Of a DNA stretch of 64,000 nt, positions 43,823 to 52,395 are shown piece by piece. Location of the stretch: assembly GCA_044361595.1 (NCBI GenBank), contig JBIKIN010000013.1, positions 1-64,000 of the forward strand, in the 5' to 3' direction. The notes beneath the pieces were generated by a model that had not been told where the DNA came from, made no database searches, and saw only the letters and a program-made list of their open reading frames with translations. Every line of letters starts with the position of its first letter. The stretch's first letter is position 1. This DNA is from Pseudopedobacter sp044361595 (lineage in GTDB: Bacteria; Bacteroidota; Bacteroidia; Sphingobacteriales; Sphingobacteriaceae). The position numbers and the translations under genes were made by a program.

Positions 43823-43953
43823 GGGCGTTTCCCGATAAAAAATCGGGTCGGTGTATTGCGTACTCCACTCCGTTCCGGTTTTTGTCTGCAAAAAAAAGCA
43901 GAAAAAGAACAGGTTTTTTTGAAATAAAAAACCTTACTCCATCCACCTAACGC
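43823..43953 (-). repeat. Intergenic repeat element, copy 2 (inverted)
   Basis: On the minus strand the sequence begins GCGTTAGGTGGATGGAGTAAGG and ends GGGAAACGCCC, the ends also seen at 2817-2908. On the plus strand it folds into three consecutive hairpins: CCCGAT/ATCGGG, CTGC/GCAG with an A-rich loop, and AGGTTTTTT/AAAAAACCT. It fills most of the 342-base gap between lipA and the next gene; I see nothing else there. Confidence 0.5.
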
Positions 43954-43997
43954 AAAAAAAAACATCTTTTTTATTTAATAAATTTTTAATTTCGATT

Positions 43998-44483
43998 ATG
44001 AAACATTTACCAATGATTATCCTATTGATGTTATTAATGAATAACATATCTGCCAAAGCGCAATCTATTACCGATAGCATCAAAATATACAAAGGTGCTT
44101 TTGGAAACATTTATTTAAAAGACGGGAAATCTTTAAGAGGACGAACACTTTACCAAGTGTTAAGTAAAAATCCAGAAACGCTGCCTCACATTACCGCTGC
44201 AAAAACCAATAATGTATATGGAAATATATTTGGTGGTGCTGGAGGTTTTATTTTAGGTTATCAATTAGGCTCAAGTTATACTAGAACTTCGCCAAATTGG
44301 TTTGCACTAAGTTCAGGAGCTGTATTAGCAGCATTACAAATTCCATTTGAAATTGCCCGAGTAAAACACACCAAAAAAGCAGTTTTAATGTATAATAATG
44401 ATATTTTAAAAACCAGCAGCATTAAACAAAGCTTTAATTTTGGCCTTTCTAATAATGGTATAGGTTTAAAAATTAATTTTTAA
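43998..44483 (+). CDS. Secreted or membrane protein of unknown function, with glycine-rich segment
   Basis: The 161-residue protein has a signal peptide (residues 1-22, NNISAKA cleavage region) and a short glycine-rich hydrophobic stretch (NIFGGAGGFILGYQLGSS, residues 74-91) similar to glycine-zipper motifs of outer-membrane lipoproteins, then a second hydrophobic stretch near 99-112. The C-terminus ends FGLSNNGIGLKINF with alternating residues and a terminal phenylalanine, as in outer-membrane strands. I do not recognise a family and assign no function. Confidence 0.8.
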   Translation: MKHLPMIILLMLLMNNISAKAQSITDSIKIYKGAFGNIYLKDGKSLRGRTLYQVLSKNPETLPHITAAKTNNVYGNIFGGAGGFILGYQLGSSYTRTSPNWFALSSGAVLAALQIPFEIARVKHTKKAVLMYNNDILKTSSIKQSFNFGLSNNGIGLKINF

Positions 44484-44759
44484 TTGGAAATCAAAACTAT
44501 CTAAATGCTAAGTTGCATTAACAGTAGAAGTGACAACTCCCGATATTTTTGGTAGGACTACAGCGAATGACGTGTTTAAACGTCCAAAAAATAATTATCA
44601 AAGAAAATAATTTCAGAATAGATTATGGTACAGCTGCCTGTTATTTATAAGCCTTTTCATCAGAAATTTTACACTAAGCACACATTATTATTTTATTTAA
44701 AAACATGATTTCTTACCTTAGCGACGTTTATTAATCCAAACTTAAATCGAAGACAAATC

Positions 44760-45698
44760 ATGAAAATTACCGTAGTTGGAGCAGGTGCAGTAGGTGCAAC
44801 TTGTGCTGATAACATTGCCCGCAGAGAGTTAGCAGAAGAACTAATTTTATTAGATATTAAAGAAGGTTTTGCCGAAGGTAAAGCCATAGATATGATGCAA
44901 ACCGCATCTTACCTTGGTTTTGATACTAAAATTAAAGGTGTAACTAACGATTATGCTGCCACAGCAGACTCTGAAGTGGTTGTAATTACATCGGGCTTAC
45001 CACGTAAACCAGGAATGACTCGTGAAGAATTGATTGGAACCAATGCTGGTATTGTAAAATCGGTTACAGAGAATATTTTAAAATACTCGCCAAACACCAT
45101 CATTATTGTGGTTTCTAACCCAATGGATACCATGAATTACTTAACTTTAAAAACATCTGGTTTACCTAAAGAAAGAATTTTAGGAATGGGTGGTGCTTTA
45201 GATTCGGCTCGTTTTAAATTTTATTTGAGTCAAGAATTAGGTTGCTCGCCTTCTGATTTAAACGCAGTAGTTATAGGTGGCCATGGCGATACTACCATGA
45301 TTCCTTTAATTAAGCATGCCACTTGGAATAGTACTCCAGTAACCAACTTATTAACTCAAGAACAACAAGATAAAATTGTTGCTGCAACCATGGTTGGAGG
45401 TGCAACTTTAACTAAATTAATTGGAACTTCGGCTTGGTATGCACCAGGTGCTGGAACTGCGGCCATGGTAGAATCTATCATGAGAGATGAGAAAAAACTA
45501 ATTTCTTGTGGTGTTGCTTTAGACGGCGAATACGGACAAAAAGATATTTCTTTAGTTGTTCCAGTAGTATTAGGTAGAAATGGATGGGAAAAAATAATCG
45601 ACTTCAAATTATCTGATGCTGAGCAAGCAGAATTTAACAAAAGCGCTGATGCAGTTAGAAGCATGAACCAAGTTTTGGTAGATTCTAATTTAATTTAG
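44760..45698 (+). CDS. mdh: Malate dehydrogenase (NAD-dependent, LDH-like type)
   Basis: The 312-residue protein interconverts malate and oxaloacetate. It has the NAD-binding GAGAVGATCADNIA (residues 7-20) with Asp32 selecting NAD, the substrate arginines R82 and R88 in LPRKPGMTREEL, R151, and the catalytic H175 in GGHGDTTMIP. The RKPGM loop marks malate rather than lactate specificity. Length is standard. The gene is monocistronic, preceded by a 276-base AT-rich gap with no clear feature beyond a short GACGT/ACGTC inverted repeat near 44569-44584. Confidence 0.96.
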   Translation: MKITVVGAGAVGATCADNIARRELAEELILLDIKEGFAEGKAIDMMQTASYLGFDTKIKGVTNDYAATADSEVVVITSGLPRKPGMTREELIGTNAGIVKSVTENILKYSPNTIIIVVSNPMDTMNYLTLKTSGLPKERILGMGGALDSARFKFYLSQELGCSPSDLNAVVIGGHGDTTMIPLIKHATWNSTPVTNLLTQEQQDKIVAATMVGGATLTKLIGTSAWYAPGAGTAAMVESIMRDEKKLISCGVALDGEYGQKDISLVVPVVLGRNGWEKIIDFKLSDAEQAEFNKSADAVRSMNQVLVDSNLI

Positions 45699-45730
45699 TC
45701 TCACCTAATGATGGTGTCTCAAAATAGCAG

Positions 45731-45756
45731 GTCATTCTGAATTTATTTCAGAATCT
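45731..45756. repeat. Short palindromic intergenic element after mdh
   Basis: A GTCATTCTGAA...TTCAGAATCT unit forms a perfect 8-bp hairpin (45734-45741 with 45747-45754). From memory, GTCAT-CTGAA-type palindromes of this kind recur between genes in many Bacteroidota; not verified here. It may serve as the transcript end of mdh. Confidence 0.45.
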
Positions 45757-45875
45757 TACTAAATAAGGATATTCTAAATCGAATAACCTACTGGTAAGAT
45801 GTTAATCCGTCACGGCGGACAACATGACTACAATTTTTTTTGAAACATCCTTCTTTTAAATTTTTAGATCATTAA

Positions 45876-46316
45876 ATGACTAAAGCAAAACATAAAATAC
45901 CACTGGAGGTTGTAGACCTTCAGGGCGACGGCTTCCACCTTTTGGTGGAAGTTGTTGTTTTTGGGCAAATTTTTAAAGCGGTATTAGATACCGGAGCTTC
46001 AAAATCTGCCTTCGATATGGAAATTATATCTAGTCTTGCTCCTTCTGACCAAATTATTCACATTCCAAATCACCATGCAATAGGTTTAGGTACTACTACC
46101 ATGGAAAGGTACGTTGTCATTTGTCCCAATTTAATAATTGGTGATTTAACCATAGAAAATTACGAAGCTCCTGTTTTTGATTTATCGGCTATAAAATTTG
46201 CTTACGATAAATTAAATCTACCGCCGGTAATTGGTGTCTTAGGAGGTGATATTTTAATGGATTATCATGGTGTCATTAATTATCAAAAGCGCAGCTTAAC
46301 TTTATCTATTAAGTAA
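45876..46316 (+). CDS. Retropepsin-like aspartic protease-fold protein
   Basis: The 146-residue protein contains one retropepsin-like domain: the active-site D38-T39-G40-A in FKAVLDTGASKSAF, a flap-type GLGTTTMERYV segment, and the closing VIGVLGGDILMDYHGVINY. Such soluble one-domain proteins would act as homodimers to form a pepsin-like site. No signal peptide is present, so it is cytoplasmic. The substrate is unknown. It is followed within 40 bases by a truncated hemoglobin gene on the same strand. Confidence 0.87.
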   Translation: MTKAKHKIPLEVVDLQGDGFHLLVEVVVFGQIFKAVLDTGASKSAFDMEIISSLAPSDQIIHIPNHHAIGLGTTTMERYVVICPNLIIGDLTIENYEAPVFDLSAIKFAYDKLNLPPVIGVLGGDILMDYHGVINYQKRSLTLSIK

Positions 46317-46354
46317 AATTGTTTTCGTACTTTGTGAAATCAAAAACATCAATT

Positions 46355-46765
46355 ATGAAAAAAGATATTGAAAACAGCGCAGATATTAAATTATTGGTAG
46401 ATAGTTTTTATAAAAAAGCTGTTGAAACCGAAGATTTAGGCCATATTTTTACAGATGTTGCCAAAGTAAATTGGGAACACCACCTACCTATTATGTATTC
46501 TTTTTGGGAATCTGCCTTGCTTGGAACATTTGGATATAAAGGAAACCCCATGGATGCCCACGCTAAGTTAAATCAAAAACATACCCTTACCGCAGAGCAT
46601 TTTAACCATTGGAAAGCTATTTTTATTGCTAACATTGATGAACTTTTTGAGGGAAAAATTGCCACATTAGCGAAAGAAAAAGCCAGAAGCATTGCTGATT
46701 TAATGTTTTACAAAATCCACAATCATTACAATTCGCCTGGCATTGCAAAACCTAAAGACAAATAG
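46355..46765 (+). CDS. Group III truncated hemoglobin
   Basis: The frame is open from a TTG at 46319, but the ATG at 46355 (137 residues) is the better start since it begins at the helix A region (DIENSADIKLLVDSFYKKAVETEDLG). HIFTDVAKVNWEHHLPIMYSFWESALLG and AHAKLN (proximal histidine) fit group III truncated hemoglobins, which bind oxygen or nitric oxide. It lies 38 bases after the retropepsin-like gene on the same strand. Confidence 0.88.
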   Translation: MKKDIENSADIKLLVDSFYKKAVETEDLGHIFTDVAKVNWEHHLPIMYSFWESALLGTFGYKGNPMDAHAKLNQKHTLTAEHFNHWKAIFIANIDELFEGKIATLAKEKARSIADLMFYKIHNHYNSPGIAKPKDK

Positions 46766-46808
46766 TTTTTTCTTAATCAACTTAATTTAAGTACCTTAAA
46801 ATTAAATT

Positions 46809-47705
46809 ATGAAAAAACTATTACTCTATCTTTTTATATTTATTCCTATTTATGTTAACGCCCAAGACCTAACTGGTTTTTGGAAAGGAAAACTTACACA
46901 AGATAGTGGTGGTTATGCTCCTGAATACGTTTTAGAAGTTAATATCACTCAAAAAAATAAAAACTTATATGGCAATACACTTGCCTACTCTGGGCAAACT
47001 GTAGTTTCTAAAATATCTTTTAATGGTTATATAGATAAAGACTCTGTTTATTTGAAAGAGTATAGAGAAGGAGTGATGAAACAAGTTTTACCTCCTGGAT
47101 TTTCACTATGCATAAAAAATTTAATTTTAAAATACAAAAAAGAAGCTGGAGGTTTAGAAACATTAACCGGTAGATGGGATGGCAAACCTATAGATAAGAT
47201 TAAAAAAGACGAAGATAAAGACGCTTTTAGTTTATTTACTGACCAAGATGGTGATTGTTTACCTGGTTTTGTTTTCTTATCAAAAAATGATTTAGCGCAT
47301 ATTTACACTAACCAGCCTTCAAAATATCAAGTATTTAAAGATTCTATTTATCAAACTAAAATAAACTATATTGAAGAAATAGATGTTTACAATCAAATAG
47401 TAAAAATATCTATTGCCGATTATGAAAAAGTTGATGGGGACAAAGTGACTATTATGCTAAATCAGGATACGGTTGCTGCACAAGTTAAAGTAACTAAAGA
47501 CCCTAAAACCTTTACTTTGGTTTTAAATAGTGTGTACATAAACAATCAACTACTAATTTATGCCGAAAACTTGGGTAAAATACCTCCTAATACTTGTGGC
47601 ATACAGATTATAGATGGCGATAAAGAACATCTTATTTACCTTTCGTCAGATTTTAAAACTACTGGCGCCATTAAACTTAATTATAAAGGAAAACAAAAAG
47701 AATAA
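46809..47705 (+). CDS. Secreted protein of unknown function, paralogue A
   Basis: The 298-residue protein has a signal peptide (1-18, YVNA cleavage region) and starts with an LTGFWKGKLTQDSGGY-type segment, a beta-rich fold similar to lipocalin-like or DUF domains. Charged/Asp-rich linker residues 136-150 follow. The last 60 residues hold YAENLGKIPPNTCGIQIIDGD. The next gene shares both ends and the GKIPPNTC motif, so the two are paralogues and are adjacent (start of the second within a few bases of this stop). I do not recognise the family. Confidence 0.85.
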   Translation: MKKLLLYLFIFIPIYVNAQDLTGFWKGKLTQDSGGYAPEYVLEVNITQKNKNLYGNTLAYSGQTVVSKISFNGYIDKDSVYLKEYREGVMKQVLPPGFSLCIKNLILKYKKEAGGLETLTGRWDGKPIDKIKKDEDKDAFSLFTDQDGDCLPGFVFLSKNDLAHIYTNQPSKYQVFKDSIYQTKINYIEEIDVYNQIVKISIADYEKVDGDKVTIMLNQDTVAAQVKVTKDPKTFTLVLNSVYINNQLLIYAENLGKIPPNTCGIQIIDGDKEHLIYLSSDFKTTGAIKLNYKGKQKE

Positions 47706-47708
47706 TTG

Positions 47709-48566
47709 ATGCGCTACATCTTTCTTATCATATTTATTTTATTTCTAAACGATACTTCAAATGCTCAATTTAAAGGAATTTGGAATGGCTATTTAGATGC
47801 AGAAGGTAAAGAATGGTCATCAGGATATTTACTTAATATAACTGAAGAAAAAGATGGTATTGTATCTGGTGAAGCCTATTTATACGGAACTAACATTCTT
47901 AAATTCTTAGGCAAATTAGACTTTATAGGCACTATTGAAGGCAATAAAATCAAATTTATGGAGCTAAAAATATTAATAAATAATAGACCAATTACAAATG
48001 AAGGTTTTTGCTTCAAAGACATGGATCTTACTCTTTCCGTAACTGATACTTTATCAAGTTTAATTGGACCATGGGAAGGTGAGTTAAGCGAATTAAAGAA
48101 ATGTAACCCTGGGTTTGCCTATTTATATAAAATGAATAAAGATAGTACCTGCAAAGTCCCAATCCCAAAATATGTTCTAGATTATATTAATAAAAACAAA
48201 TCTCCAGTCAAATTTCTAAATACAGAATTAAGCAGTCCCTATATCGTGTTTGTAAAAAGTAGAAAAGTTGATGTTAAATTAACAGATTACGATCAAAATG
48301 ATAAAGACATTGTTTCTGTTTATCTAAATAGGCGTTTAGTTGCAGAAAAAGTTAGAATTAAACCACGACCGACAGTAATCTCTGTAATTTTAAATCCTTT
48401 ATTCTTTATTCAAGAAATGGTGGTTTATGCCCATAATGTAGGTAAAATACCCCCAAACACTTGTCTGTTAGAAGTAGATGATGGGTTTAGTGTTCAAAAG
48501 GTTTATATCTCATCCTCATTTCAAAAAAGTGCTTTAATTTATTTTAAATACGATGACCCACAATAA
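47709..48566 (+). CDS. Secreted protein of unknown function, paralogue B
   Basis: The ATG at 47709 gives 285 residues with a signal peptide (1-20, TSNA). It repeats the layout of the preceding gene: FKGIWNGYLDAEGKEWSSGYLL at the start, a YKMNKDSTCKVPIP-like middle, and VYAHNVGKIPPNTCLLEVDDG near the end. The tail shares the Pro-Pro-Asn-Thr-Cys core with its paralogue. The pair is in tandem on the same strand with essentially no gap, and a bidirectional terminator follows. No function is proposed. Confidence 0.85.
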   Translation: MRYIFLIIFILFLNDTSNAQFKGIWNGYLDAEGKEWSSGYLLNITEEKDGIVSGEAYLYGTNILKFLGKLDFIGTIEGNKIKFMELKILINNRPITNEGFCFKDMDLTLSVTDTLSSLIGPWEGELSELKKCNPGFAYLYKMNKDSTCKVPIPKYVLDYINKNKSPVKFLNTELSSPYIVFVKSRKVDVKLTDYDQNDKDIVSVYLNRRLVAEKVRIKPRPTVISVILNPLFFIQEMVVYAHNVGKIPPNTCLLEVDDGFSVQKVYISSSFQKSALIYFKYDDPQ

Positions 48567-48568
48567 AA

Positions 48569-48600
48569 AAAGTCGGTTTAAACTAAATTAAACCGACTTT
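48569..48600. terminator. Bidirectional intrinsic terminator between paralogue B and gyrB
   Basis: A perfect 12-bp stem (48569-48580 with 48589-48600) with an 8-base loop lies between two convergent genes. It is flanked by A residues on the left and ends in three T residues on the right, so the minus-strand copy is the stronger terminator; it serves both transcripts. Confidence 0.8.
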
Positions 48601-48622
48601 CATTTGATATTAATGAAGTTAA

Positions 48623-50581
48623 TTAAACATCTATTTTGGCATATTTAGCGTTCTTTTCTATAAACTCTCTTCTTGGTGCAACTTCATCACCCATTAACAT
48701 AGAGAAAATATGATCAGATTCTGCTGCATTTTCTATAGTAACTTGCTTAAGTGTACGAGTAGCAGGATTTAATGTAGTTTCCCAAAGTTGCTCGGCATTC
48801 ATTTCACCAAGACCTTTATAGCGTTGTACGTGTACGCTATCTTCTTTACCTGCGCCTTTTAAACGCTGAATAGCGATATCCCTCTGGGTATCATTCCAGC
48901 AGTATTCAAAATCTTTTCCTTTTTTAACTTGATACAAAGGAGGTGCAGCAATATAGATATTACCAAACTCAATTAACGATTTCATGTATCTAAAGAAGAA
49001 AGTTAGAATTAAAGTGGTAATGTGCGAACCATCAATATCAGCATCCGTCATGATGATTACTTTATGATATCTAAGCTTTTCTATATTTAATGCCTTATCA
49101 TCATCTTGAGTGCCAATACTAACACCTAAAGCGGTAAAAATATTCTTGATCTCATCGTTTTCGTAGATTTTATGCTCCATCGCTTTCTCTACGTTCAAAA
49201 TTTTACCTTTTAAAGGCAAAATAGCTTGAAAATCACGATCTCTACCTTGTTTAGCAGTTCCACCTGCCGAGTCTCCCTCAACCAAGTATAACTCACAAGC
49301 ATATGGATCTTTATTTGCGCAATCTGCTAGTTTACCTGGCAATCCAGATCCACCCATCACATTTTTACGCTGTACCATTTCTCTTGCTTTTCTAGCAGCA
49401 GCTCTAGCTGTTGCAGCAATAATAACTTTGTTTACAATTAGCTTAGCCTCTCTCGGATTCTCTTCTAAAAAATTACCTAAAGCTTCTCCAACCGCAACGT
49501 CCACAGCTCCAATCACCTCATTATTACCTAATTTAGTTTTGGTTTGACCTTCAAATTGTGGCTCTTGAACTTTTACAGAAACAACTGCGGTTAGTCCTTC
49601 TCTAAAATCGTCGCCAGTAATTTCTATTTTAAGATTTTTTAATAACCCTGATTTATCGGCATAAGATTTTAAAGTACGTGTTAAGCCACGTCTAAAACCT
49701 GCAATATGTGTACCTCCCTCGTGTGTATTAATGTTATTTACGTAAGAGTGTACGTTCTCGCTGTAAGAATTATTATAGGTGAAAGCTAACTCTACAGGAA
49801 TTCCATTTTTCTCACCTTCTATGTAAATACCATCTGGTATTAGAGGAGTACGTGTTTGATCTAAATATTTAACAAATTCTCTTAAACCACCCTCGCTATA
49901 AAAATGCTCAGATATGAATGAACCATCATCGTTGGTTTCTCTCTCATCAGTTAAAGTAAGTCTGATTCCTTTATTTAAAAACGCTAATTCTCTTAACCTG
50001 CTTGCTAAAATATCAAACTTATACTCTGTTACTAAAGTAAAAATACTAGCATCTGGAGTAAAAGTCACTATTGTTCCAGTATCTGTTGCTGTTCCAACCT
50101 CTTTAACATCATATTGCGGTTTACCACAAGAATATTCCTGAACATATATTTTACCGTCTCTATGAACCTCCGCTTTTAAATGGGTAGAAAGTGCGTTTAC
50201 ACAACTTACACCCACACCATGCAGTCCACCAGAAACTTTGTAAGTATCTTTATCAAATTTTCCACCTGCGTGTAAAACAGTCATTACAACTTCTAATGCA
50301 GACCTTTTTTCTTTGGTGTGCATAGCAGTTGGAATACCCCTACCGTTATCACTAACTTTTATTGAATTATCTTTTAAAATTGTAACATAAATATCAGTAC
50401 AATATCCAGCTAAAGCTTCATCAATAGAGTTATCAACCACTTCATAAACAAGATGATGTAAGCCTTTAATACCAACATCTCCAATATACATAGCTGGACG
50501 TTTACGAACTGCCTCCAGACCTTCTAAAACCTGAATATTATCTGCCGAATAATTTGATTTATCTTCCTTTTCTTCGCTCAT
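48623..50581 (-). CDS. gyrB: DNA gyrase subunit B
   Basis: The 652-residue protein is the ATPase subunit of DNA gyrase. The GHKL ATPase motif EVVDNSIDEALAGYC and the YKVSGGLHGVGVSCVNALS loop are at residues 46-125; the transducer follows; the TOPRIM domain has ELYLVEGDSAGGTAKQGRDR near 426 and the metal motif TDADIDGSH near 512. The C-terminal GyrB signature QRYKGLGEMNAEQLWETT is near 597. Length and motifs match a short-type GyrB without the extra insert. The gene is monocistronic. Confidence 0.97.
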   Translation of the reverse strand: MSEEKEDKSNYSADNIQVLEGLEAVRKRPAMYIGDVGIKGLHHLVYEVVDNSIDEALAGYCTDIYVTILKDNSIKVSDNGRGIPTAMHTKEKRSALEVVMTVLHAGGKFDKDTYKVSGGLHGVGVSCVNALSTHLKAEVHRDGKIYVQEYSCGKPQYDVKEVGTATDTGTIVTFTPDASIFTLVTEYKFDILASRLRELAFLNKGIRLTLTDERETNDDGSFISEHFYSEGGLREFVKYLDQTRTPLIPDGIYIEGEKNGIPVELAFTYNNSYSENVHSYVNNINTHEGGTHIAGFRRGLTRTLKSYADKSGLLKNLKIEITGDDFREGLTAVVSVKVQEPQFEGQTKTKLGNNEVIGAVDVAVGEALGNFLEENPREAKLIVNKVIIAATARAAARKAREMVQRKNVMGGSGLPGKLADCANKDPYACELYLVEGDSAGGTAKQGRDRDFQAILPLKGKILNVEKAMEHKIYENDEIKNIFTALGVSIGTQDDDKALNIEKLRYHKVIIMTDADIDGSHITTLILTFFFRYMKSLIEFGNIYIAAPPLYQVKKGKDFEYCWNDTQRDIAIQRLKGAGKEDSVHVQRYKGLGEMNAEQLWETTLNPATRTLKQVTIENAAESDHIFSMLMGDEVAPRREFIEKNAKYAKIDV

Positions 50582-50780
50582 TTTTTTTATTAATCAATAC
50601 TCGTAAAAATACGCTTTTAGGCTAACATAAAAAAACATGTGGATAAATTTATAAAGCGTGTAAAATCATAATGATGTGATCTAACATATAATTTAAAATT
50701 AACGTAACCATTAACATTTCACTATCGTATAAAAAGGCAATAATAAAATTTAGCGCAGCACAATATTTAATAATACAGCA

Positions 50781-52268
50781 ATGAAAAAGAACTTTTATAT
50801 ACTCGCTTTAATGGTAATTACACTAATTACTTCTTGCAGTAAAGAGCAATTACCAGGGGTTTCTCCTTATTCTCCAGAAAAAGAGCTTTTTGAATTAAGC
50901 TTCTTAAAAGCTAATAATGCTAGCCTTGATAAAGATTACTTAGCTAAAGTTGAAGGAGTTAATATTTCTATTGAAATTCCGAAAGGAATTAAGTTAAGCA
51001 ACCTTATTCCTACATTTAAAATTTCTGAGAAAGCCACGCTTAAAATTGGTGATAAAGAAATAGAAAGTGGAAAATCTGAGATTGATGTAGCAAACCTTAA
51101 ATCTGTAACCGTAGTTGCACAAAATCTAAAAACCAGCATTTACTACACCAATTTGTTATTAATTGGCTTAACCCCTAACTTAAATATTAATACCAATACT
51201 TCTTACGACTCTTACATTAAAAATAATCTAAATGTTGATTTATCTTTTGCTATACCTACTACATTCTTAAACAAAGCCTACCAAACAGATTCTTATAATG
51301 CTAGAGCTTATGGAGATTTTGATAAAGACGGAGATATGGATATTGTTGCTGTCCTTGCTAATGGTTATGGTAATGGAAGTGTTGATGTTGAGTATTTTAA
51401 AAATAATACCTTCCAATTTAATAAAGACCAAACCGTTTTTACTGGTGGTACTCCAAAAATGCTTAATGGTAAAAAAGCTATTGTAGGCGATTTTGACAAA
51501 AACGGATGGTTAGATGTTGTTATAGCAGGTGCAGGTTTTGATAGAAGTCCATTTTCTGGAGAAAAGATTAAAATTTTATTAAACTACAATGGATCTTTTA
51601 CCACTAAAGATTTAAACTTAAATAGTGAATATTATGGTTCTGTAACTGCCGGCGATGTTGATAATGATGGTGACCTAGATTTATTTATTACCACAAACCA
51701 ATCTATTAGTAAGTTTATGATTAACGATGGAAAAGCTAATTTCTCTTGGGACAAAGACTTATATCCTAACACATTATACAATAAGGGTTTTTTTGCATCA
51801 GAACTTTATGATATGAATAATGATGGTTACTTAGATTTAGTAACTGCTGGCCATGAGCATAACGGAACTGCTAGTACAGTGTTTTTTGGTAATGCAAGTG
51901 GAACTTATTTAACTTCTAGATCTGCTACAATTGGTGCCATCAGTGGGTTTGGTGTAATAGTAGATATAGACTTTATTGATTATGATAAAGATGGTAAAAA
52001 AGATATTTTAATTACTAGAACTGGAGATGGTAAAGGTGAACAAGGTTATTATACAGGTTATTATATCCAATTATTAAAAAACAATGGTAATTCTTTTACC
52101 GATGTTACAAAATCTAACTTAACAAACTACTACAGTACCAATGCAAAATATATTAATTGGATTAGAATTGCAGACGTTGATAATGATAACGATTTAGATA
52201 TCAATGCAGATGACAAAATGTATAATTTATCTTGGACTAATAATAACGGTTCTTTTTCAGGAAAATAA
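50781..52268 (+). CDS. FG-GAP/VCBS-repeat lipoprotein with Ig-like N-terminal domain
   Basis: The 495-residue protein has a lipoprotein signal (LITSC, Cys19). Residues 30-130 resemble a DUF5018-type domain (ISIEIPKGIKLSNLIPTFKIS; ATLKIGDKEIESGKSEI). The remainder contains at least five DxDxDGxxD calcium-binding blades (DFDKDGDMDIV, DFDKNGWLDVV, DVDNDGDLDLF, DMNNDGYLDLV, DYDKDGKKDIL), typical of an FG-GAP beta-propeller. Such surface lipoproteins bind glycans or other ligands; the ligand here is unknown. A clear terminator follows. Confidence 0.9.
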   Translation: MKKNFYILALMVITLITSCSKEQLPGVSPYSPEKELFELSFLKANNASLDKDYLAKVEGVNISIEIPKGIKLSNLIPTFKISEKATLKIGDKEIESGKSEIDVANLKSVTVVAQNLKTSIYYTNLLLIGLTPNLNINTNTSYDSYIKNNLNVDLSFAIPTTFLNKAYQTDSYNARAYGDFDKDGDMDIVAVLANGYGNGSVDVEYFKNNTFQFNKDQTVFTGGTPKMLNGKKAIVGDFDKNGWLDVVIAGAGFDRSPFSGEKIKILLNYNGSFTTKDLNLNSEYYGSVTAGDVDNDGDLDLFITTNQSISKFMINDGKANFSWDKDLYPNTLYNKGFFASELYDMNNDGYLDLVTAGHEHNGTASTVFFGNASGTYLTSRSATIGAISGFGVIVDIDFIDYDKDGKKDILITRTGDGKGEQGYYTGYYIQLLKNNGNSFTDVTKSNLTNYYSTNAKYINWIRIADVDNDNDLDINADDKMYNLSWTNNNGSFSGK

Positions 52269-52288
52269 TTTACAAACAGATTTAAATA

Positions 52289-52320
52289 AAAGCAGATTGA
52301 ATTTATCAATCTGCTTTTTT
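52289..52320 (+). terminator. Intrinsic terminator after the FG-GAP gene
   Basis: A perfect 12-bp stem (52289-52300 with 52306-52317) with a 5-base loop ends in a run of T residues (six from 52315). Confidence 0.9.
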
Positions 52321-52395
52321 GTTTACATTAGTTTTAATTTGATGATTAATTAACTTTATATTTAATTGTTACCTTAATAAAAATTAAATCAAGAC

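Noticed and set aside
44569..44585. GACGT/ACGTC inverted repeat between the 43998 gene and mdh
   Set aside because: The arm is only 5 bp, has no T-run on either strand, and does not resemble an operator known to me.
45931..45955. Perfect 8-bp inverted repeat (CTTCCACC/GGTGGAAG) in the retropepsin-like gene
   Set aside because: It sits inside the coding region and encodes the strand HLLVEVVV, so protein constraint is a sufficient explanation.
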